Below are positions 58,143 through 64,000 of a stretch of 64,000 bases of DNA, in pieces. The number at the start of each line of letters is the position of its first letter. The stretch's first letter is position 1. The position numbers and the translations under genes are program-made. This stretch comes from Costus lasius (lineage: Eukaryota; Streptophyta; Magnoliopsida; Zingiberales; Costaceae), in contig CM050451.1 of the NCBI GenBank assembly GCA_027563935.2, forward strand, positions 96,995,565-97,059,564, written 5' to 3'. The notes under the pieces were generated by a model. It did no database searches and had not been told where the DNA came from. It worked only from the letters and a program-made list of their open reading frames with translations.

Positions 58143-59244
58143 TGTCACGCCCCGGCCTAAGGTTCTCCGACGGACCTTTGTACCATGCCAAAACCCTAGA
58201 TTACGGCCCCAAAATCACCCCCAAATCAAAACCTTAATTTAAACTTTGACTTGGTCAACATGATTTTGACCCGGTCAATGTGATTCCGCCGCGCGCCGAT
58301 CGATTTCTTTCTTCTGCTGACGTCAGGATCGCGTCAGTCGCCCAATTCGAAATCTTGTCCCTACCGAAATTCGAATTTCGCCTGTTGACTCACCCGAAGC
58401 ATTGACCCACCTCTTTTCGAACGTTCGACACATTTGAAACTCGTTGCTGTGCCTTGTCGTCGCCTTCCTCATGCGCCTGCGTCCGAACGCCGCCTGCGTT
58501 TTCGCCGGACGCATTGCTCCTCTTCACCGGAGTGAAAAGGCGTGATGGTAGGTTGGAGACCCCTCTTCGCCCTCAGCCTATCGTTGCCGACCTAGCAGCC
58601 GCCTACTGTCGCCGGAAATCTTGCCGGATGGGTGAAAGCCTAGAAACAGAAATCTCACCGAAAGATAGGGAAATAACACTAGCTTTTATTCCTCTCCAAA
58701 AATTGGTTACAAATCTCTCGGAGCTGACGACCCCCGTCGCTCGCCCCTCTCCCACTCAAACCTCTCACCGGCAGCACACCTGCCGTTGGCTACAACCACA
58801 CAAGAACTCGCTCATCGACGCCCCCTAGCGCCGGATACCTCGCCCCCTGGCGGCATCAGAGCCCCTACTCTGGAAAAGCCGACGGCGCCCTCGCCATCAC
58901 CGGTGGTAGCACTCGCACGATCCCGCTTTGCTCCGTTCATTGATCCTTTAAAGGGAAGGAGACGCTCATGTCTCGTGCCTCGCATGGACCACGTTCCACG
59001 ACACCACCCGCGTCGATCCTGTCTCCCGCATTGCCCGTTGCCATAATCCTCATTGGAATCCCGTAGTCGTCCCACCTGGAAGTAATGCCACTCCTCGTCC
59101 ACGCAAAGCTTGCAGAAGACGACATCTTCCGACTTTGGGGTTGACCGAAAGGTTGACTCCAATTTCGACTTCGATAGCGTGGGCTTAGTTTGGATCGCAT
59201 TGTGGATATGGGCTGCCGCCCAATCCTAACTCCAGGGCCTAACA
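58143..59244 (-). repeat. 5' LTR of the mini-retrotransposon
   Basis: 1102 bases, GC-richer than the surroundings. The open frames inside (for example 58454-58828) are not recognised and are probably incidental. Confidence 0.92.
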
Positions 59245-59499
59245 CTTGGTATGCAAAACATTCTAACACCCAAACAAAAACATTCTTTTAACATGAATAT
59301 GACTATAAAAGCTACGGCAGATAAAATTACACCAATACAAAAAGGTGTATTTGCAAAATTAAAAAATTCACAATTACACCTATTCAAATTTAGAAACCAG
59401 CATAGATGGGAAAAAAATAAGTCATGTCAAAAGTTTATCAAAAGAAAGCAACAATAAGAAATGCAAGTTTCAACATGATAAAAGGTACATGACACAGTA

Positions 59500-60490
59500 C
59501 GACCTACTAAAAATCCTTGAACGACTTTCGCACAAGCTTTCATTCCTCGGTTTCAAGAACAGTCTTAAGACATTTGATTTGCACATTCTCTTGGAATTCC
59601 TTCGAAGCTATTTTAATCCGGGACTTCTGAATCAGTTCAAAATTCCGTATGTATTGTCTCCATGTTTGCCAGGTTGTCTTTCTTCTTTTCCAAGTTGGTT
59701 TGAATTTCTTCTTTTGCAACTCTAAACTTAAAAGATGCTTTTCCTCTAACAGCTTTGTCTCTTTCTCCGAGAGCTTTGCTATTTTCTCATCTAGTTGCTT
59801 TATTCTATCTACTAGGAGTTGAAAAGATGTTGACCATGTCGCTTCTCCCTATCTATTGCATCCTTCAAAGAATTTATTAGCATCTCTTCTCATTGTTTAT
59901 CTGAGAATCATAGTTATGTAGATGTTGTAAAGATTCAATTTGCTTTAGAATGGTCAAAATCTTTTGGCTTAACTCTTTCCATGCATCTGTTGGAACTCCA
60001 AGCCTAACTAGGACATGCAAGATATCCTCTGAAGAGATCGAGAATTCGTCCACTGTGGGAAACATGTCCTCTGTTTGAAATTTCTTCAAACAATCGGTCA
60101 TCAAGCACCTGGCTGTGTATTCCACTGCCTTACGAATTCCCTCTGGAATTTGGGGAGCAATGACAACATGGGTCTGCTTTAGAGATGATGGCTCAGGTGA
60201 ACCTAATTCAAATTAATGCAATAATGAGAAATGTTGAATCAATTGTAGGAAGAAAGATAAGAGGAAGAGAATATATATACCAATGTTCGCTGTTACTTAC
60301 CAACTTGTTGACCTTGCTCTTTACCCGCATAAAAGGTTGCATGTAAGGATGGTTTTTCCATGGTTCTGTAAAAACATGAATAATTAATGCTCCAAGAAGA
60401 CCTAGCAGATCAACAATATTTGAGGGGTCATCTATATCAAAAATATCATTAGGCACACTTACAGTTGCATCTTGAACTCGTGAAAGAAAG
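59500..60490 (-). pseudogene. Decayed gene with coiled-coil end
   Basis: On the minus strand a first exon-like part (about 60490-60301) reads DIFDIDDPSNIVDLLGLLGA and EPWKNHPYMQPFMRVKSKV and ends at a perfect donor, TTG|GTAAGT. After about 98 bases an acceptor ATTAG (60203-60204) leads to IPEGIRKAVEYTARCL, VDEFSISSEDILHVLVRLG and a stop at 59877. The phases do not join cleanly. Downstream, other frames give QLDEKIAKLSEKETKLLEEK, a coiled coil, with at least two frameshifts. I do not recognise the family; the order of a helical part and a coiled coil reminds me of transposon-derived plant mobile-domain proteins, but this is a guess. Confidence 0.5.
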
Positions 60491-60639
60491 GTGCATTAAA
60501 AAAAATTAATACAAAAAAGACGACGACAATTGCAAACGAATAAAAAAAATAATACACAAAAAAAATTGAGTCAATAGGATCAAAGCACTATATATAACTT
60601 TTTTAATCCAAACATCGGCACCCTGTCCAATCCAGCATC

Positions 60640-60765
60640 CATACGGTTCTCATATGAATTCCCATTGTTTAGGAATTTTAATAGATAATATGGATGCGCT
60701 AATTGCATTAATGTGTGATTTTTTTTGTTTTAAGAAGCATGGAAGTGTTAACTGCATACGAGAAA
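60640..60765 (+). repeat. Copy of the 41.5 kb repeat unit
   Basis: CATATGAATTCCC, GGATGCGCTAATTGCATTAATG and AAGAAGCATGGAAGTGTTAACTGCATA follow in the same order and spacing as at 41515-41612. Confidence 0.75.
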
Positions 60766-61180
60766 AAAAAAAAAATTCTTTATGGAAAAAATAGCGAGAG
60801 CAAGCGGTAAAGCCCATCCTAATCTTATAAATAGAATCAAAGAACATCGAAATTCCTAGGTTATTAGGAAGGGAGAAACGTTGGAAATTTATAGCTCTAT
60901 CGCAATTGCCCAAAAAGCTGCAAAAAATGGAGATTCCCCATATCATTGCAGTAGTCTATTCACACAAGGAATTCGTACCCCCTATGAATCAAAACCAAAA
61001 ATAAAAAAAAAAAGATTAAAATAGAAAGCAGGAGAACTTGTATAGAAAGGGAATAGTTTATCACCTAATTGAGAGTCAGAAATTCGCAACTGTTAAAGTC
61101 CAAGTCTTGATCCTCAGCACTCGCCGGTAGTCTCTTGCCGTGTCACTGCAGAGAGGGAATTCGCATGCAAGTAGAGGAAA
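60766..61180. other. No recognised feature
   Basis: A-rich sequence with homopolymers and no frame that I can assign. Confidence 0.4.
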
Positions 61181-61780
61181 CCTAGCTTCGCTTGCTGGGA
61201 TTAGTGTTAAAAGAGCCAAACCCGGAGTCTATATCAAACTCAAATAACACCCAATCCAACTCTACGCTAAACTCCAGTTTTGGGCGTGGTAAATAATAAC
61301 CCGGATTTGAACAAAAGACAGATCCACACCCGGTCCTGCTCATTACAGCAGCGGGCAGGTCCAATGCTGACAAACTGATTAGGTCCTAACCCGAACCCTA
61401 TTACAGCTTGTTTTTCCCTTTGTGCTGCATGAACTGAGCAGTGAAGTCTTGCCGCAAGTTGAGTAGCAGCACCCCGCGGCACCCACTGTTGACAATTCTT
61501 GCCTCGACACCCTTTCTAATACCATCTCGCTCGATCCTCTTCTGCCATCTCTCAAGAGGAGGGTTTTCGATCGAAGCATGGTGCAACAGCTGGAAGTCTT
61601 GAATGCTCTAGACGCAGTGGTAGCACTTTATGGCGACAGGCATGGCCTTCTTCACTGATACATCTCTTGTGCATATCCCTCTTTGCAAAGCTCCACAGCT
61701 GGAGATGAGAGCCTATTGGCACCTTATCCCTTCTCCCTGTCACCAGCAACCTACTATAACCACTCTGCCTCATCGCTAAA
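61181..61780 (-). other. Possible coding remnant, unidentified
   Basis: Overlapping minus frames include ENPPLERWQKRIERDGIRKG and CRGVLLLNLRQDFTAQFMQH (61401-61586). The composition looks protein-like and mixed, but I cannot assign a family and the frame is short. Confidence 0.25.
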
Positions 61781-62460
61781 CTCAGACTTGACGGTGTCCA
61801 GATCGGATCAAACCCAGGGTTAAAAACCCTGCCCGACTCAGCTAGGATTCTGTTCTGCTCCGCCTCGTTGCCCGACCTAGATACAAAGAATCTGATTTAA
61901 TCAAACCCAATCTGATATATTACCCAATACCATCTGATGTTACAATGAAAACGTGCAGTGGGCAACCACATCCAATACAGTCTTAGTTCAGTTTGATTTG
62001 AACCAAATCAATTTGACATGAACTAATCCAAATTGATGTGATCTGATCTATGTCAACTCAATCCATCCTTTATAGTGAAAGGATCAACCTAACTCAATCA
62101 GATTAGATCCAATTTAGGTACAAATCAAATTTAAATCCAATTCTGCTTCGACGATGTGCAACTGCAATCTCTGCTTCAAACCTAAACCCCATAGTGGGTT
62201 GCTATAGTGACACCCAATTTCTAATGGCTTGGTCAGGCATTGCAATCTAGTTCAATCTCAGCAGACCCAAATGTTGCTTACCAGGTTTAGTCCAAGTTTT
62301 GTTGGATCAAAGATATTTCTGACAGCAATCAGTTTGGTCCAACCCATATCCAAGTCTAATAACCTACCCATCTGCCTAAATGCCAACCATAGCAAGCAAC
62401 GGTAAAATGAAGAAATAGAGAAATATAAAAATAGAGAGAAAATGAGAGAATATATGAAAA
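61781..62460. other. No recognised feature
   Basis: Sequence rich in GATC/AACC-type words (TCAAACCCAATCTGAT, GATCTGATC, AATCCAAATTG), without frames or element ends. Confidence 0.4.
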
Positions 62461-62463
62461 CGA

Positions 62464-62500
62464 GAGAAATAATAATAATAAAAATAAAAAAAATAACAAT
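62464..62500. repeat. AAT-rich simple repeat
   Basis: (AATAAT)n grading into AAAATAAAAAAAATAAC. Confidence 0.8.
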
Positions 62501-62585
62501 CATATAATAAGTTTTTTGACCTTCCTTAGTGGGATATTTATCCCACTGTATCATTATTTGTTATAGTATGAGCAAGTGTTCTTAG

Positions 62586-62660
62586 TTATTTGTTATATAT
62601 AAAAATATTTATATATACACACACATATATATATATATACACATATATATGCTTATATAG
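62586..62660. repeat. (TA)n/(CA)n simple repeat
   Basis: ATATAT and ACACAC runs; a second pure (TA)n run is at 62865-62883. Confidence 0.9.
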
Positions 62661-62919
62661 TCGGTACTGACCATAGATTGATAGACTGATATGTATCGCC
62701 CGTATCGCCTAGTAGAGAATGATACTTTAAACCTTGCTTATGTCATACTATAGTCATGCCCCATACCATCCATAATCTATTGTGTCCCATCCCAAGCCAT
62801 CTCATTCAATCACTATCACATCCTATACCATGCCTCATGAAATCCCATCTCATCCCATACATTCGCTATATATATATATATACTAGAAGCTATTGGACCA
62901 AGCCGCAGCATGGGTCAAT

Positions 62920-63145
62920 ATAGTGGGGCAAGTATTTTGAGAGCACCAATTGAATATTCAAGGCATGGCCAAAGTTTAATACCATTTCGTGCATGTGTAC
63001 CTATTCATTAGTGAATTTGACATGTACTAATTATACCAATGAGTATATATATAATGGGACAAGTACTCTGAGAGCACCAATTGAAAATTCTAAGCATCAC
63101 CAAGGTTTTAAATACCATTTCGTATATGTGTACAAAACTATTATT
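62920..63145. repeat. Tandem duplication, about 127-bp offset
   Basis: Both copies carry GAGAGCACCAATTGAA and TACCATTTCGT. followed by ATGTGTAC, the first at about 62939-62999 and the second at about 63069-63131. Confidence 0.8.
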
Positions 63146-63454
63146 GGATTGATGCCAACATATGGTATACTATTAAATTGTTGTTGTTATTGTTATTATC
63201 ATACGGTACACTATTAAAATTATATGTAAGTTTTTAATACTTGAGTATGACATAGTGATATGATAGGCAAAGTTGTTAAAAGATTATTCAAGATCTTAGG
63301 ATCTTACAATCCTACAACCCAAATTAGCATAAATCACTTTAAATATACATAGGAACTTAATAAACTAACAAAATGTAGGACCTTTGATCTTAGTTGCAAG
63401 TTCTATAGGAGTAATGATTATTTCAATTTAACAAAGATGATTAAGTGTCCCGCA

Positions 63455-64000
63455 ATGTTATCAAAATCGCGAGTTGACTCGTCCGAGTCAACGAGTTTAC
63501 GTGTTGGCAGGACAGTGACGAGTCAACTGTCAAAATCGCGAGTTAACCGAGTCGAATACTGCGCTTCGTCTCCCGAAAATCGGTCGCTTCGTCTCCGGAA
63601 TATCCGAAGGAAAGAGTAGGAAGCAGCAATCATTCCTTATTTGGTGCCCTTACAATCTTTTATTTACGGTTGTCGCTCGCGATCTGCTCTCTCCTCGCCG
63701 GATTTGAAGGAATTTTTCTCAGGTATGATTTACACACCCCCCCCCCCCCCCGCGCCCGAAGCCATCGTTTTGCTGTTTACTGTATCAATTGCTTTACTTG
63801 TTTCCTTCGCCTTCGTACGCATGCTTTGCGTTCTCCTTTCCTGTTTATTGTATCAATTGCTTTTCTTTACTGCATTAATTGCACGCATGTTTTTTTTACT
63901 GTATGTCATGAAACTTTGTTTCTTTACCTGAGGATGATTTGCACCCCCCCCCAGCCATGTTTTTCCCCTTCGTACGCATGCTTTCTGCTTTTTACTGTAT
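63455..64000 (+). other. End of an unidentified element or gene leader
   Basis: TCAAAATCGCGAGTT occurs at 63460 and 63530, with a palindrome GTTGACTCG-TC-CGAGTCAAC (63473-63492) between. A leader-like segment ends at a good splice donor, TCTCAG|GTATG (63723), followed by two related blocks each with a poly-C tract (about 63737 and 63944), CTTCGTACGCATGCTTT and TTTACTGTAT. Similar CGCGA/GTTGACTCG starts are known from plant hAT-like elements, but terminal repeats cannot be shown because the window ends. Confidence 0.4.

Larger units (their letters stand above)
56969..59244 (-). mobile_element. TRIM/SMART-like mini-retrotransposon, TSD CTTGG
   Basis: The LTRs (56969-57729, 58143-59244) run TGTCA(C/T)GC to GGGCCTAACA on the plus strand, flanked by the exact duplication CTTGG at 56964-56968 and 59245-59249. 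Only 413 internal bases exist: priming site next to the right LTR, polypurine tract next to the left LTR, no coding capacity. It needs proteins from another element. The LTRs are large for a TRIM, so it could also be an internal-deletion derivative. Confidence 0.92.

Noticed and set aside
57160..59269. Several overlapping GC-rich frames in the mini-retrotransposon LTRs
   Set aside because: Frames exist on both strands and differ between the two LTRs; consistent with GC-rich LTR sequence, not genes.
1..64000. tRNA, rRNA or organellar DNA insertions
   Set aside because: No cloverleaf, rRNA or plastid/mitochondrial gene sequence was recognised on reading; tRNA-like matches are only priming sites.

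Overview
This is a plant nuclear window made almost entirely of nested, decaying transposable elements. No intact host gene is visible. The evidence for a flowering plant with a repeat-rich genome is the kind of elements present: Ty1/copia elements primed by initiator tRNA-Met, Athila- and Tat-like Ty3/gypsy elements primed by tRNA-Asp, a hAT element, a TRIM/SMART-like mini-retrotransposon, and relics of plant Myb/SANT-like and DUF1685 genes. The species cannot be named from the sequence alone.

Layout. 1-269 is a minus-strand copia gag fragment cut by a copia LTR. That LTR runs in pieces from 270 to about 5570 and is split by a solo gypsy LTR (526-1973, TSD CTAGC) and by an Athila-type LTR remnant (about 2311-4375). 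5568-18617 is a minus-strand gag-only gypsy element (called F here). It holds a copia solo LTR (6646-8336, TSD TGAAG) and a complete plus-strand gag-only gypsy element (C, 9954-15493, TSD GTGAA). 19147-25014 is a coding-free gypsy element (E, TSD TATGT) next to a Myb/SANT-like pseudogene (25271-25937). A truncated Athila-type LTR follows (25938-27684), then a minus-strand copia element cut at its 3' end (27684-32793). 32800-33640 is a duplicated DUF1685 gene capture. 34344-38150 is the 5' part of another copia element, interrupted by a 1.2 kb hAT element (36745-37933, 8 bp TSD). 39293-40680 carries a 42-bp tandem array. 42350-52872 is a complete Athila-like element (A, TSD CATAC) with broken gag and pol. 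It sits inside an older Tat pol relic that can be followed at 52878-53127, 54255-54425 and 56134-56750, across two further insertions. 56969-59244 is the mini-retrotransposon (TSD CTTGG). 59500-60490 is a decayed coiled-coil gene. 61-64 kb holds simple repeats, a small duplication and an unidentified element end.

How the parts relate. A can be recognised as a once autonomous Athila-type element. C and F keep only a gag-like frame and E has none, so they are probably non-autonomous. Their LTR pairs, priming sites and target duplications show that they were mobilised all the same, presumably by proteins supplied in trans.

The most unusual signal is shared RNA-like structure across these gypsy families. 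The 3' part of each LTR has several hairpins closed by GAAA/GAGA-type tetraloops, whose stems differ in sequence but still pair. The 5' part of most families has repeated odd-centred palindromes around ACGGC/GCCGT. A paired motif follows the last reading frame, another structured motif lies further downstream in the 3' internal region, and a small hairpin sits about 20 nt from the 3' LTR.
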